Positions 1-10,200 of a stretch of 64,000 nt of DNA are shown in pieces (within the stretch, counting starts at the first letter, position 1; every line of letters starts with the position of its first letter). This DNA is from JAENWD01 sp963796915 (lineage in GTDB: Bacteria > Acidobacteriota > Vicinamibacteria > Vicinamibacterales > JAENWD01). The position numbers and the translations under genes were made by a program. Where the stretch lies: positions 992,001 to 1,056,000 of the forward strand of contig CAWCNI010000002.1 of NCBI GenBank assembly GCA_963796915.1, read 5' to 3'. A model generated the notes under the pieces. The model was given only the letters and a program-made list of their open reading frames with translations. It did no database searches and was not told the origin of the DNA.

Positions 1-1013
1 ATGTCGCGCGAGCCCGTGCTGCTCAACGCCTGCCGCCAGTCACCTGAAAATGGAAAGAGCGTCGGCCCTTCGAAGTGCCAGATCGGGTTGTTGCCGAAGA
101 ACTGGCCGGCGGCGCCCGACAACATGGCGGTCCACGCCTGGCGTCTGATCAGGGAGGGTGGCGCATCGTGCTCGCCCTCGTAGGTGGACTCGATCAGCAC
201 GAAAGGCCGTATTGGCGTGCGGCGGTAGGCGGCCACCAATTCGGGACGAAGATCCGGCTTGTAGCTGTAGACGGTTTCGATATCGAGCCACGGCCGATCC
301 CCGAACGTCTGCGTTGCCGGCGTCTGGCCTCCGTGGGCCGAGATGAGTTGCCTGGCGCCGCCCTCGCGCAGCCCCGCAGCGAGCTCGTCGCCCAGCCAGC
401 GCGATGATTCCGGGAACGCGTAGTCCCCTCCGAGCAGCCAGACGATGTTCGGCAGGTCCTTGAAGCGGTTCCCGACGAAGCGCCCGTATTCGTGCAGCGC
501 CGCTGCGCCTGCCGCGTTGATCTCGCGAAAGAAACCATCATCGCCGCCGTCCCAGCCGAGATACGCGGGACAGAGCCACACGGCGATGCCGCGACGGCCG
601 GCCTCCGCGATCGCGTCGTGGGCCTTGTCGAAGTACGCGGGGGTCGGATGGCGCAGGTCGCCCGGTCTCTCGAACGGCCGGACGCCGTCGCGGTCAGCCG
701 GCGCGCGGGTGGCGAACTTGCGCTCGATCAGGTTCACGATGACGGCGTTGAAGCCTCGTGCCGCCCGGTCGTCGAGATAGCGCGCGACGTCATCGCGCCG
801 CAGGTCTGCGATCAAAGACCACGCGGTGTCACCGCTCACGACGATGCGGCGGCCCCGCTGATCTTCGAGACCGCGGCGAGCGGCATCGACCCGGAGGGGA
901 AAGACGGGGTACGGCGGCACACGATCCTGCGCCAGTCCACTTGCCGCACACGCCAGGAGCAGGGCAGCCGCGAGGCGTCGCGCGCTCGATGAGGACACGG
1001 AAGCCGCGGTCAC
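1..1013 (-). CDS. Putative secreted glycoside hydrolase, DUF4038/GH140-like (3' end outside window)
   Basis: The frame stays open from a GTG at 1013 to the window edge, so the C-terminus is missing (337 codons seen). The N-terminus is a signal peptide with a hydrophobic core (LAAALLLACAASGLA) followed by a putative Ala-Gln cleavage site. The mature part carries features of the DUF4038 apiosidase-like (beta/alpha)8 family: GDTAWSLIADL, RGFNAVIVNLIERKF, VWLLGGDYAFPE and FVLIESTYEGEHD. The Asp of GGD and the Glu of IEST are candidate catalytic acids. The family acts on plant polysaccharide side chains. GTG was chosen because it precedes the signal peptide directly; no ATG lies in this frame nearby. 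Family assignment is fairly firm, substrate unknown. Confidence 0.75.
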   Translation of the reverse strand, partial: MTAASVSSSSARRLAAALLLACAASGLAQDRVPPYPVFPLRVDAARRGLEDQRGRRIVVSGDTAWSLIADLRRDDVARYLDDRAARGFNAVIVNLIERKFATRAPADRDGVRPFERPGDLRHPTPAYFDKAHDAIAEAGRRGIAVWLCPAYLGWDGGDDGFFREINAAGAAALHEYGRFVGNRFKDLPNIVWLLGGDYAFPESSRWLGDELAAGLREGGARQLISAHGGQTPATQTFGDRPWLDIETVYSYKPDLRPELVAAYRRTPIRPFVLIESTYEGEHDAPPSLIRRQAWTAMLSGAAGQFFGNNPIWHFEGPTLFPFSGDWRQALSSTGSRD

Positions 1014-1081
1014 GGGCGCGAAGTATATCCTCTGTGCACCAGACGGCTCCAGGCGCGTATTGACTGAAGAGGAGAGAGACG

Positions 1082-1519
1082 ATGCGACCCCACATCAGGC
1101 AGGCGATGGCGACGGCGGTGCTGACATGCCTGTTCGTTCCGGCAGTGTCCCGGCTGATTGCCCAATCGACGCTCGCCGGCGTCTACAAGACCACGTTGGC
1201 GGCAGCCGATCTGCCCGGCGCGCCGCCGGACGCCGTCGAGAAGATGGCAGGCGCCTGGACTGTGACCTTCAGCCCTGACGGAACGTTCAGTGTTCAGCAC
1301 GGTGCCGACGAGCACGTCAAAGGCACGTATACGAGCAGCGGTGACGACTTCACGCTGACCGACGCCAGCGGCGACTTCGCCTGCCTCGGGGCCGAGACCC
1401 AGGGTGTCTATCGCATCACGCGCTCGGGGCCGTCTGCGAAATTCACGACAGTCAAAGACGACGCGTGTGCTGGCCGGGCCGCCATCCTGTCGGCGAAGGC
1501 GTTCGAGAAGGTGCAGTAG
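1082..1519 (+). CDS. Hypothetical secreted protein
   Basis: A 145-residue protein with an N-terminal hydrophobic segment (AVLTCLFVPAVSRLIAQS) that looks like a signal peptide. The mature part has short alternating polar and hydrophobic stretches (TVTFSPDGTFSVQ, KGTYTSSGDDFTLTD, GVYRITRSG, AKFTTVKDDACAGR), the pattern of a small beta-barrel such as the lipocalin-like proteins common in Acidobacteriota. AGAGGAGAGA just before the ATG is a good ribosome site. It is divergent from the hydrolase at the left edge. Function not recognised. Confidence 0.7.
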   Translation: MRPHIRQAMATAVLTCLFVPAVSRLIAQSTLAGVYKTTLAAADLPGAPPDAVEKMAGAWTVTFSPDGTFSVQHGADEHVKGTYTSSGDDFTLTDASGDFACLGAETQGVYRITRSGPSAKFTTVKDDACAGRAAILSAKAFEKVQ

Positions 1520-1615
1520 CCGACTCGACCGCCACCAGGACCCGCATCATCGGGGGACGCAGTACAATCCCGACCGCGACGACGCCGACGGCGTCGGCCG
1601 GGAGGCGGCCCCATT

Positions 1616-2962
1616 GTGACTGCAGACACGACAGCCGGGAAATCTCGATCGCTCGTCGAGCGGATCCTCTCGCCGATCGCCGATATCAAACGACACGAAG
1701 CCGCGTCGGCGTTGATGTTCACGCTGACGATGTTCATGATCCTGGCGGCGTACTACATGCTCAAGACCGCCCGCGAGGTGTTCATCCTCAGCGACGGCGG
1801 CGCGGAGGTGAAGAGTTATTCCTCGGCGGGGCAGGCGATTCTGCTGCTCGTGCTCGTGCCTCTTTACGGCGCGTTCGCGTCCCGCGTGAACCGCGTGCAG
1901 CTGGCCCAGTGGGTCACCCTGTTCTTCGTGCTGCACATCATCTGCTTTCTGGCGGCGGTCAAGGCGGGCTTCCACGTCGGCATTCCGTTCTTTCTCTGGG
2001 TGGGCATCTTCAACCTGATGGTGATCGCCCAGTTCTGGGCGTTTGCCAACGACGTCTACACGCAGGAGCAGGGCAAACGCATCTTTCCGCTGATCGGCGT
2101 CGGCAGCAGCCTCGGGGCGTGGGTCGGATCCGTGCGCGCCGGCGAGCTGATGCAGCGGCTGGGCCCTTCACGCCTGTTGCTGACGGCGGCGGTGATGCTG
2201 GCGATCTGCGCGTGGTGCCCGCGGGTCATCAACAGGCTGACCAGCAGGTCCGAGACCGCCGAGCAGAAGAAGGCCGACAGCGCGCCGGTGCCCGAAGGCA
2301 ACGGGTTCGCGATGATCTTCAGCGATCGGTACCTGATGCTGATCGCCGCCCTGACACTCGTGCTCAACGTCGTCAACACGTCGGGTGAATACCTGTTCGG
2401 CCGCTACGTGGTCGACGCCGCGACGGCGCTGCACGGCGCCGGCCCCGCGGCGGAGGCGGCGCGCCAGCAATACATCGGCGAGACCTACAGCCGGTTGTTC
2501 AGCACGGTGAACCTGCTCGGCTTCCTGCTGCAGATGTTCGTCGTGTCGCGCCTGTTCAAGTTCCTCGGGGTTGGCAAGAGCCTGTTCGTGCACCCCGCCG
2601 TCGCCATGATTGGCTACGTCGCCATGCTGCTGGGCCCGTCGATGCGGATGATGGGCGTGCTGAAAGTGGCGGACAACAGCATCGACTATTCCCTGGGCAA
2701 CACCACCAAGCAGGCGCTCTGGCTGCCGACCAGCCGCGCCGCCAAGTACAAGGCGAAACAGGCCGTCGACTCCTTCTTCGTCCGCGCCGGCGACGTCGTG
2801 CAGGCGGGCGTCGTGTTTGCCGGCGAGAAGCTGGCGCTCGCCGTCCCGGCCTTTGCCCTCATCAACGTCGCACTGGTCGGGGTCTGGCTGGCGATCGTCG
2901 CGGCGTTGAACATCAACCTGCGGAAGAAGCGGACCCAGGCGGCCGCCGCCGATCAGTTCTGA
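1616..2962 (+). CDS. Npt/Tlc-type nucleotide transporter or MFS-like membrane protein
   Basis: The 448-residue polytopic membrane protein has about 11-12 hydrophobic segments. The N-terminal stretch with MILAAYYMLKTAREVFILS, the AQFWAFANDVYTQEQGKRIFP loop and IGVGSSLGAWVG resemble the ATP/ADP translocase-like (Npt/Tlc) proteins annotated in free-living bacteria. Length fits the family. It starts with GTG and ends 6 bases before the stop of the convergent TPR gene. In free-living bacteria these proteins are not established energy parasites, so the transported substrate is unknown. A generic MFS assignment is the alternative. Confidence 0.6.
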   Translation: MTADTTAGKSRSLVERILSPIADIKRHEAASALMFTLTMFMILAAYYMLKTAREVFILSDGGAEVKSYSSAGQAILLLVLVPLYGAFASRVNRVQLAQWVTLFFVLHIICFLAAVKAGFHVGIPFFLWVGIFNLMVIAQFWAFANDVYTQEQGKRIFPLIGVGSSLGAWVGSVRAGELMQRLGPSRLLLTAAVMLAICAWCPRVINRLTSRSETAEQKKADSAPVPEGNGFAMIFSDRYLMLIAALTLVLNVVNTSGEYLFGRYVVDAATALHGAGPAAEAARQQYIGETYSRLFSTVNLLGFLLQMFVVSRLFKFLGVGKSLFVHPAVAMIGYVAMLLGPSMRMMGVLKVADNSIDYSLGNTTKQALWLPTSRAAKYKAKQAVDSFFVRAGDVVQAGVVFAGEKLALAVPAFALINVALVGVWLAIVAALNINLRKKRTQAAAADQF

Positions 2963-2968
2963 TTGCGC

Positions 2969-4616
2969 TCAGCGTCCGAGCGAGTCGAGCACCGACAGGT
3001 TCTGCCGCGCCGGCGCGTAGCCGGGCATCACCGTCAACGCCGCCTCGAACTGGGCCCGCGCGTCCTGGAGACGGCCGGCTCGGGTCAGCGCGATGCCGTA
3101 GTTGGTCCGGGTGACGACGTTGTTCGGCGCCACGCGCAGCGCCGCATCGTAGTGCCCTAGCGCCTCGGCGATCGCCCCGGTTTCCACCAGCACGTTCGCT
3201 AGGTTGCCCTGCGCCTCCGCGGAGTCCGGCTTGATCTGCACGGCGTCAGCGAAGCGCTGTGCCGCCTCGTCGTTCCGGCCGGCCTCCAGCGCAAGCATGC
3301 CCAGGTTGTTCACGCACAGATAGCAGGCGGGGTTGCCTTCGAGCGTGGCGGCGTAGAGCGTTCCCGGATCGCGATAGAGCCGCGCCTGGCGCCACGTGAG
3401 GGCTCCAAGCGTCACGAGAAGGCAGCCACAAAGCACTGGCGAGTATCGCCGCGCCCACCCGCCCGCGCCCGCGAGGCTCGAGGTGAGGCCTGCCGCCACA
3501 GCCACGAGAATCCCCAGGCTCGCGATGTACTGAAAGTGATCCGCCACGAACGAGAACACGAACGGGTAGACGTTGGCGAAGCCGAGTGCGGGAAACAACG
3601 ACCCGGCAAAAAACAGCGCGACCGCCAGCGGCGCGCGCAGCCGTTGGCGGAAAGCCCAGCAGGCGGCAATCGTGGCCGTGACCGCCAGCGTCGCCCAGGC
3701 CTGTAGCCCGCCCCAGGTCTCCACCGGCCAGCGCGGGTAGACAAACAGCAGGCCGACCGGCCACAGCAGCTTGCCCACGTAAAAGAGCAGCACTTGGCCG
3801 GCCAGCATGCCGCGCTGTGCGGCCGTCAGCGCGAAGTCCGCGCCCTCCGCCCCGAGTACCCGCCGCTCGACCCATGCTGTCACGAGGCCTGCCGCCAACC
3901 CGAGCGCGAACCACGGCACGACCGGTACCACATCGCGTCGCCAGTCGAGCGTGCCCCGGCGCCACCACGCGATCACGAGCAGCGCGCCGGGCAGCGTGGC
4001 GACGACAGTCTTCGTCAGCAGGCCCAGGGCGAAGAGCATTGTGGCTGCGGCGTATCGCGAGCGGCGCCGTTGGTCTTCGAACGCAAGGTAGACGTACATC
4101 GACGACAGGTAGAGCACCGCCGAGAGCGTGTTCTTCTGCTCGGAGATCCAGGCGACCGATTCGACTTCCACCGGATGCACGACGAAGAGCGCCGCGGCCA
4201 GCCAGGCTCCGGGCACCGCGAGCCGCCGCAGGATCAGGTACGCCAGCCAAGCGGAGGCGGCGTGCAGCAACACGTTGACGAGGTGGTAGCCGACGACGCT
4301 GTTGCCCCAGAGCTGATGCTCGATCCAGAACGCGCTGTGCAGCAGCGGGTAGGTACTGCTGCGTCGCGCCGAAGTCGAACCAGATTCGCCACAGCCCGGC
4401 AAGCGTCCGCAATTCCGGCCGCGTCACGTGCGCGTCGTCGTCCCAGAGAAAGCCGCCGTCGAGCGCGGGGAAGTAGACGATCAGGGCCGCGGCGGCGAGC
4501 AGGAGGGCGAGCCACCGCGCGTCGAAGGCCCTGGCGACTGGCGCTGCGTCGGCGTGAGGCCTGCTGTTCGCGGCGCGGGCCGCCGTCCGCGGTTTCTGTC
4601 TCTTCCGGCCGGCCAT
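2969..4616 (-). CDS. TMTC-like multi-spanning membrane protein with C-terminal TPRs (frameshifted)
   Basis: Two overlapping minus-strand frames make one protein of about 548 residues. The N-terminal frame gives a basic start, one membrane helix and the acidic luminal motif FLWDDDAHVT; the second frame continues with YPLLHSAFWIEHQLWG, about eight further membrane helices, HPVEVESVAWISEQKN and three C-terminal TPR units (for example AEAQGNLANVLVETGAIAEA). This order matches TMTC-like GT-C-fold proteins, relatives of protein O-mannosyltransferases. The frames join if one base is removed at 4352-4356 (GGTAC for GTAC), restoring TQQYYPLLHS. No further damage is visible, so a sequence error is likely. 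Enzymatic activity is inferred only. Confidence 0.75.
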
Positions 4617-4668
4617 CGAGCTCTCATTCTAGAAGAAGGGCTGACGAGCCACGGATTGTCGCGAACCG

Positions 4669-4692
4669 GTAGGGCCGATCTTCAGATCGGCC
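4669..4692. repeat. Extragenic palindrome, CGATC subtype
   Basis: GTAG followed by the palindrome GGCCGATCTTCAGATCGGCC (9-bp arms around TC). It lies between the TPR gene and the Cys-rich repeat gene. It belongs to a family with about 20 copies in the window, all outside coding sequence. Confidence 0.9.
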
Positions 4693-4769
4693 ATTCGATG
4701 GTCATAGCTATTGACGACGACGGCGGCAGGCGCGATAGTGGCGGCGCTCCGACGGAGAGGGAGGATTCC

Positions 4770-5150
4770 ATGACCGCTCGATCGATAGGATGGGTGGCCG
4801 CGATGGCGTTTGCTGGCGCGCTGGTCGTGTCAGTGCCCGCGGTGACGAAGGCTGATGGCGTGACGATAGGTGCTTCGTCCGCCGCGACCGGCGTGGCGGT
4901 GGCCAAGGGCCGCTTCAAGAAAGACGGCGACTTGTGCAACTGGGACGCGAATGATGACGGGCCGAATCAGTGCACGCCGTGGGTCGCCGGCCATTTCCGC
5001 AAGGTGGGGAATGCCTGCCAATGGAACGGCGCGCCGGGCGGCGACCAGTGCCGGCCGGACAAGGGCCGCTGGAAGGTGTCTGGAGACAATTGCACCTGGG
5101 ACGCGGCCGATACCGGGCCCGATCAGTGCAATCCGCGAAAAGCCAGGTAG
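4770..5150 (+). CDS. Small secreted Cys-rich protein with three internal repeats
   Basis: The ATG at 4770 follows GGAGAGGGAGG, a strong ribosome site. The 126-residue product starts with a signal peptide (MAFAGALVVSVPAVTKA) and then has three copies of a roughly 28-residue unit: (K)GRFKKDGDLCNWDANDDGPN, GHFRKVGNACQWNGAPGGDQ and GRWKVSGDNCTWDAADTGPD, each followed by QC and Pro or Arg. Each unit has two cysteines spaced about 12-14 residues, so three intra-unit disulfides are plausible. I do not recognise the family. The repeats suggest a binding or structural secreted protein. A hairpin terminator follows directly. Confidence 0.8.
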   Translation: MTARSIGWVAAMAFAGALVVSVPAVTKADGVTIGASSAATGVAVAKGRFKKDGDLCNWDANDDGPNQCTPWVAGHFRKVGNACQWNGAPGGDQCRPDKGRWKVSGDNCTWDAADTGPDQCNPRKAR

Positions 5151-5160
5151 TTCAAATGAA

Positions 5161-5190
5161 GAACGTCGCGCCCGGATCTGCGCGACGTTC
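5161..5190 (+). terminator. Intrinsic terminator-like hairpin
   Basis: A perfect 11-bp stem (GAACGTCGCGC / GCGCGACGTTC) with an 8-base loop starts 10 bases after the stop codon of the Cys-rich gene and is followed by the T-rich tract CTCATTTTCATTC. Confidence 0.8.
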
Positions 5191-5243
5191 CTCATTTTCA
5201 TTCTTCATTCTTCATTCTTCATTTTTTCATTCTTCATTCTTCT
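5191..5243. repeat. CATTCTT tandem heptamer tract
   Basis: Six or so imperfect copies of CATTCTT/CATTTT lie between the terminator and the stop of the convergent oxidase gene. The reverse complement (AATGAAG repeats) recurs at 19453-19490. Confidence 0.8.
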
Positions 5244-5772
5244 AGATCTCGAGCGTTCCCATCCTGCCGCCCTTGCCGGGCACGCCGGTCACGACGGCTT
5301 TCGTGAAGGCCGCCAGCACCTGCAGCATGCCGCCAGGGCTGTCCCAGAAGGCGCCGTTCTCGGCGTCGAACCTGATCAGCGTGAGGTGCGGGTCGTCGAG
5401 TCCTTCGGGAAACCACGTCTTGATGATCGGCGTGAAGAGCTCCCGCATCTTGGCGCGATCCTCGGCGACAGACGCGCGGCCGTTCAGGTGCATGTAGCGG
5501 CTGGCATCGTCGCTCTGGAACACCAGCGACGCGTGAGGATCGTCGCCAAGCTCCTGCACTTTGCGGCTGCGATCGTCGGCAAAGAACCACAGGGTTCCGC
5601 CGAAGCTGGCGAGGTCGCCCAACAGTCCCATCGGCCTCACGTGCGGCAGATCGCCCGCACCCGAACGTGTCACCAGCATGGCGCTGCGGAACCTCGGCAG
5701 CAGATCGCGGACCTTCGCGATTGCCTTGTCGTCGGTCAGGTGTCCTTTAGGGTCGTCGTGAAACTCGGCCAT
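5242..5772 (-). CDS. Pyridoxamine 5'-phosphate oxidase-like FMN-binding protein, general stress type
   Basis: The 176-residue protein matches the general-stress-protein-26-like branch of the split-barrel flavin/F420 fold: RFRSAMLVTRSGAGDLPHVRPMG at the first strands, GGTLWFFADDRSRKVQEL, ASLVFQSDDASRYMHLNG and KTWFPEGLDDPHLTLIRF. The last motif is typical of that branch. Likely a cytoplasmic flavin- or cofactor-binding protein with a role in stress or redox; no substrate can be read from the sequence. Stop overlaps the heptamer tract, so it is transcribed toward the Cys-rich gene. Confidence 0.85.
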   Translation of the reverse strand: MAEFHDDPKGHLTDDKAIAKVRDLLPRFRSAMLVTRSGAGDLPHVRPMGLLGDLASFGGTLWFFADDRSRKVQELGDDPHASLVFQSDDASRYMHLNGRASVAEDRAKMRELFTPIIKTWFPEGLDDPHLTLIRFDAENGAFWDSPGGMLQVLAAFTKAVVTGVPGKGGRMGTLEI

Positions 5773-5835
5773 GCCGGTACCTCGTGTAAGCGGGGAGGCT
5801 CCGGGCGGAACGAGTGCAAGACCGCGACCAGGAAT

Positions 5836-5879
5836 GGGCTACGGGCTACGGGCTACGGGCTACGGGCTACGAGCTACGG
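5836..5879. repeat. GGGCTAC tandem heptamer tract
   Basis: About five direct copies of GGGCTAC followed by a diverged copy (GAGCTAC), upstream of the oxidase gene. The same heptamer occurs at 17340-17356, 40657-40684 and 41034-41047, usually next to the palindromes. Confidence 0.85.
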
Positions 5880-5985
5880 ACTCCAGGCTAAGGGCAAGCT
5901 ACCCGGACAGGGCGCACGGGTAGTTCAGGCGTGTTCAATTCCCGGTCAGGCGTGAACGGGTGAAACCTCGCGGAATCAAAGCAGC

Positions 5986-6660
5986 ATGGCTCATCCTTTC
6001 GGCTCGCTGATCTTCACTCCCGTGGTTCAGGCGCTGCAGGAGCGGCATGGCAGCCGGCGTCAATACGCCAGGATCCAGGCGTCGCCGGGACCAGCGGCGC
6101 CTCTGGGCGCCGACGAGGAGGCGTTCATCGCGGAGCGCGACAGCTTCTACATGGCCTCGGTCGGCGAAACCGGCTGGCCCTACGTGCAGCATCGCGGGGG
6201 ACCGGTGGGCTTTCTCAAAGTGATCGACTCGCACACGATCGCCTTCGCTGACTTTGCCGGAAACAAGCAGTTCGTCAGCACCGGCAATCTGTCCAACGAC
6301 GGCCGGGTGGCACTCATCCTGGTCGACTACCCGTCGCAGTCACGCCTCAAGATCCTCGGGCACGCACGCGCTGTCGAAGGGGAAGCGGCGGGGGAATGGC
6401 TCGTCGCGGTGCAGGACCCGTCCTACAAGGCCACCATCGAACGGGTCTTCGTGATCCACGTCGACGCGGTGGACTGGAACTGCTCGCAGCACATCACGCC
6501 GCGCTACACCGCGGCCGAGATCCAAGCCGCGGTTGCACCGCTCGAGGATCGGGTGCGCCGTCTCGCCGACGAGAACGACTCGCTGCGAAGGCAGCTCGAG
6601 CAGCGCGGGCCGTCCGCGCCAGCCGAGCGACGCCAGAACGCCAACCCTGGCGGACGCTAG
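5986..6660 (+). CDS. Pyridoxamine 5'-phosphate oxidase family protein with C-terminal coiled coil
   Basis: The 224-residue product contains the split-barrel flavin-binding core: DSFYMASVGETGWPYVQHRG, GFLKVIDSHTIAFADFAGNK, FVSTGNLSNDGRVALILVDY and RLKILGHARAVEG. Residues from about 175 on (AAVAPLEDRVRRLADENDSL) form a probable short coiled coil, then a disordered tail. The family includes small FMN oxidoreductases annotated as pyridoxamine oxidase-related; true PNP oxidase activity is unlikely because the length and C-terminus differ. It stands alone, head-to-head with the stress-type oxidase at 5772. Confidence 0.85.
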   Translation: MAHPFGSLIFTPVVQALQERHGSRRQYARIQASPGPAAPLGADEEAFIAERDSFYMASVGETGWPYVQHRGGPVGFLKVIDSHTIAFADFAGNKQFVSTGNLSNDGRVALILVDYPSQSRLKILGHARAVEGEAAGEWLVAVQDPSYKATIERVFVIHVDAVDWNCSQHITPRYTAAEIQAAVAPLEDRVRRLADENDSLRRQLEQRGPSAPAERRQNANPGGR

Positions 6661-6885
6661 GCGGGAGGCAGCGCTCGCCGCTCGTCTCGCCGACGGGATT
6701 TGAACACCGTCATCGCTGCCGGTACCTGTCGTCGCCGCGCCGATCGCGATCAGCGTGATCGCCAGGGATCGCCGCTTGTCCGCAGGGATGTGCTCGGCGA
6801 CGAGCAGGCCGACGCCCAACGCCAGCGCCGCTCGCGTGCCGACCACGAACCCGAGAGTGGGCAGCGTCAAAGCCACTTCTTTCAT
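6657..6885 (-). CDS. Small two-helix membrane protein (frameshifted)
   Basis: ATG at 6885 follows AGGAGG with 5 bases spacing. The first frame reads MKEVALTLPTLGFVVGTRAA, LGVGLLVAEHIPADKRRSLA and ITLIAIGAATT, the start of a small membrane protein with two hydrophobic segments separated by a basic loop. Removing one base at 6721-6726 (ACAGGTACC to ACAGTACC) continues it as VPAAMTVFKSRRRDERRALP up to a TAG at 6657, giving about 75 residues. Proteins of this plan are widespread and uncharacterised. The terminal basic tail in the second frame supports the frameshift interpretation. Confidence 0.6.
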
Positions 6886-7260
6886 CACGACCTCCTCGCA
6901 AATCCTCGCAAGGCAGATGCCGCTTCAGCGCCATCGCCGATGAGCCGGTCTCTGTCCCTCGTTAACGCCGATCTTCCGCCTTCGCGCGAAGCGCTTCGGC
7001 GGACTCGCCGTAGCCTTGGCGCAGGGCGGTCAGATCGGCCATTCAGCCGTCGACCGCACCATCGTACGTGAAATCGTTTGCACAGATCGATGCATCCCTC
7101 CGGCGGCTTCCGGCGTCTGTTGAATCGCGACTCCCCGATGTTTGCAGAAACGTTGCACTCACGTCACGGGATGCAGGCGCTGCCATCGCTATTGTCGTGG
7201 TGGCCCGAGAGGCACTGAGTGCCTCGGCCACGTGCTCTCTTCCTCCAGGAGAAATCGACA
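6886..7260. other. Intergenic region upstream of the TonB receptor
   Basis: No coding sequence is supported here. It holds one expanded palindrome (6967-7040) and the leader of the TonB receptor gene. The sequence around 7050-7200 has lower GC than the flanks and would hold the promoter, but I could not identify -35/-10 elements with confidence. Confidence 0.6.
6967..7040. repeat. Extragenic palindrome, expanded form
   Basis: GCCGATCT and AGATCGGCC arms enclose about 57 bases with an inner inverted repeat (CCGCCTTCGC...GGCGG) and the phrase CGGCGGACTCGCCGTAGCCT. The same expanded form occurs at 17366-17440 and, diverged, at 26883-26950. Confidence 0.8.
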
Positions 7261-10200
7261 ATGAAACTTACCGTCGCGATCGCGGCGCTCGTCGCCGCGG
7301 TCATGGCACCGGCCATGGCGTTTGCCCAGGTAGACCGTGCCACGCTGACCGGCACCGTCGCAGACAGCGGCGGCGCCGTGCTGCCGGGCGTCACAGTCGC
7401 AATCACCAACACCGCGACCAATGTCACGTCGGAACAGCAGACGACGGCGAACGGGACCTTCCTGTTCGTCAACCTCATCCCGGGACCGTACCAGGTCGGC
7501 TTTCAGTTGAGCGGGTTCAAGAAGAGCTCGCAGCTGATCACGCTGGAAGTCGGCGAGCGGGCCCGGATCGACATCGCGCTCGAGGTCGGCGCCTTCACCG
7601 AGACGGTCAGCGTGGAGGGGTCGTCGCGGCTGCTGAACACCAACGACGCCACGCTGGGCGCCGTCGTGCCTCAGAGCCAGGTCGCGAACCTGCCGCTGGC
7701 CATTCGCAACTGGGACGACCTGCTGGCCCTCGTGCCTGGCGTCCAGGGCGACCGCTACACCGAGCAGGGCGGCGGCACCTCGTTCGGGCGGACGGGCGGC
7801 ATCAACGTCCACGGCGCGCGCGCCCTGCAGAACAACTTCCTCCTCGACGGCGTCGACAACAACAGCATCTCCGAGAACGTCCAGGAGCTGACCACGCAGG
7901 TCTCGCGGCCGTCGGTGGACGCCATTCAGGAGTTCAAGGTGGTGACGAGCCCCTACTCCGCCGAGTACGGCCGATCGCCGGGCGCTGCGGTCAGCGTCTC
8001 GACCAAGTCGGGCACCAACGCGATTCACGGGACCGCGTACGAGTACTACAGGAACGACGCGCTCGACGCGAACGACTTCTTCTCGAATCGCGCCGGCGCC
8101 GCCAAGCCGGCCAACGACCAGAACCAGTTCGGCGGCAACCTTGGCGGTCCGGTGGTCGCCGACAAGGCCTTCTTCTTCGCCGACTACGAGGGCACGCGCA
8201 TCACGCGCGGCGTGACGCGCCTGACGCGCGTCCCGACTGCCGACGAGCGGGCCGGCATCTTCACGTCGGCCGTCAAGGACCCGACCACCGGCCTGCCGTT
8301 TCCCGGCAACGTCATTCCGGCGGATCGCATCGACTCGTACGCCGCCGGCATCATGGCATTGGTCCCGATGCCGAATCAGCCGGGCGCCAACAACTTCTTC
8401 CGTACCGGCAACCTGATCGACAACTCCGATCGCCTCCTGGCGCGTGGCGACTGGCGGCCCAACGCCAGCAACAGCGTCTTCGGCCGCTACATCCACTCGA
8501 ACCGCGATCGCGAGATCCCTGGCGCCTTCGGCGGCGTCGTCGACGGCACTGGCACGTCCGCCTTCGGCAACCAGACGATCTCGACCAACGCGTTCGTCGG
8601 CGGCTGGACCAAGGTGATGTCCAGCACGCATGGTCAACGAAGCGCGCATCTCGTGGTCGCGCTCGACGTCCGACGCGCTGCAGCAGCCCTTCGGCGTCGC
8701 CCCGCCCGCCAATGCCACCATCCCCGGCTCCATCACCGATCCCGTCGTCGCGGGCGGCCTGCCGGGCATCACGATCGACGGCTACTTCGGCGGTTCGGGC
8801 CTCGGCCGCATCGGCTCGCCGGACTTCCTGCCGAAGTTCCAGCACACCAACCAGCTGGAATATCTCGACACCCTGTCCTGGCTGCACGGCAACCACGCCT
8901 TCAAGTTCGGCGTCGACCTCATCGCGCCGATGCAGAACCAGTACATGGACGTGCCGGCGACCCGCGGCTCGCTGCGCTTCCGGAACGCGTTCACCGGCAA
9001 CCCGATGGCCGACTACCTGCTCGGCTACGTGGCGGACCTGCAACTGTCCAACGTCTGGGTCGTCGAGCAGCGGCACCGGGCGTCGATGGGGTTCGTGCAG
9101 GACGACTGGAAGGCGACCGGCAACCTGACCCTGAATCTTGGGCTGCGCTACGACTTCATCACGCCGGCGCTCGAGGCCAACAACAACCAGACCAACTTCA
9201 ATCCCGCCGGCGGCGGGTCGCTGGTGTTCGCCACGGACGGCTCGCTCGAGGATCGCGGGCTGGTGCAACCCGATCGCAACAACTTCGCGCCCAGGGTCGG
9301 CGCGGTCTACAAGCTGGGCGATCGCACGGTGCTGCGCGCGGGCTGGGGCCTGTTCTACAACCTCTTCGATCGCGTGGGCAGCGAGGACCAGCTGGCGCTG
9401 AACGTCCCCGGCCTCGTCAACAACAGCGTGACGCAGACGTCAGGCTCGCCGGTGTTCTTCCTGAAGGACGGCTGGCCGGCCAGCTTCCTCAACGTGCCGA
9501 GCCTGGATCCTGCCGATGGCGGCCTGAAGCGCCTGCGTCTCCGCGCGGTGTCGAACGACGCGCCGAAGACGACGATCAACCAGACGAGTTTCGGCGTGCA
9601 GCGCGAGCTCGGCGACGGCATCATGGCGAGCGCGGATTTCGTCTACACGCGCGGCTCCGACCTGGCGTCGCTGGTCAACCTGAATCAGCCGCTGCCGACC
9701 GCCGCCGGCAACAACGCGCTCGGGGCGCTGCCGTACCCGAACTTCGGCTTCGTCGAATGGCGCGCGCAGAACGCGACGTCCAGCTACAAGGGCATCGACG
9801 TCGGCGTGGACAAGCGGTTCGCGAAGGGCTACGCGTTCGGGCTGGCCTACACCCTCGGCAGCTCGAAGGACAACGCGTCCGAGCAGCTCACCACGCAGGG
9901 GTCCAATGCCTTCCCGCAGGACTCGCGCAACTTCGACGCCTGGTACGGGCCGAGCGACTACGACGTGCGGCATCGCATCACCGCGAACTTCGTGGTGAAC
10001 CTGCCGCTCGGCACGAGCCTCCTCGGGCGCGACTGGGTGTATTCCGGCATCTACGCCTGGCGGTCGGGCCGGCCCTTCACGGTGAACCAGAGCAACAACA
10101 ACGTCGGCCAGAGCATGACGGGACTGCCCAATGTCAGCGGCGACACCACCGGCCCGGAGACCGTCGATCAGTGGTTCAACGTCGCGGCGTTCCAGGCGGT

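Noticed and set aside
3794..4672. 292-codon plus-strand frame
   Set aside because: Antisense of the TPR membrane protein; Arg/Pro-rich, no domain pattern.
7043..7261. Small minus-strand gene in the TonB leader
   Set aside because: No ribosome site or hydrophobic/domain pattern; it would cover the receptor's promoter region.
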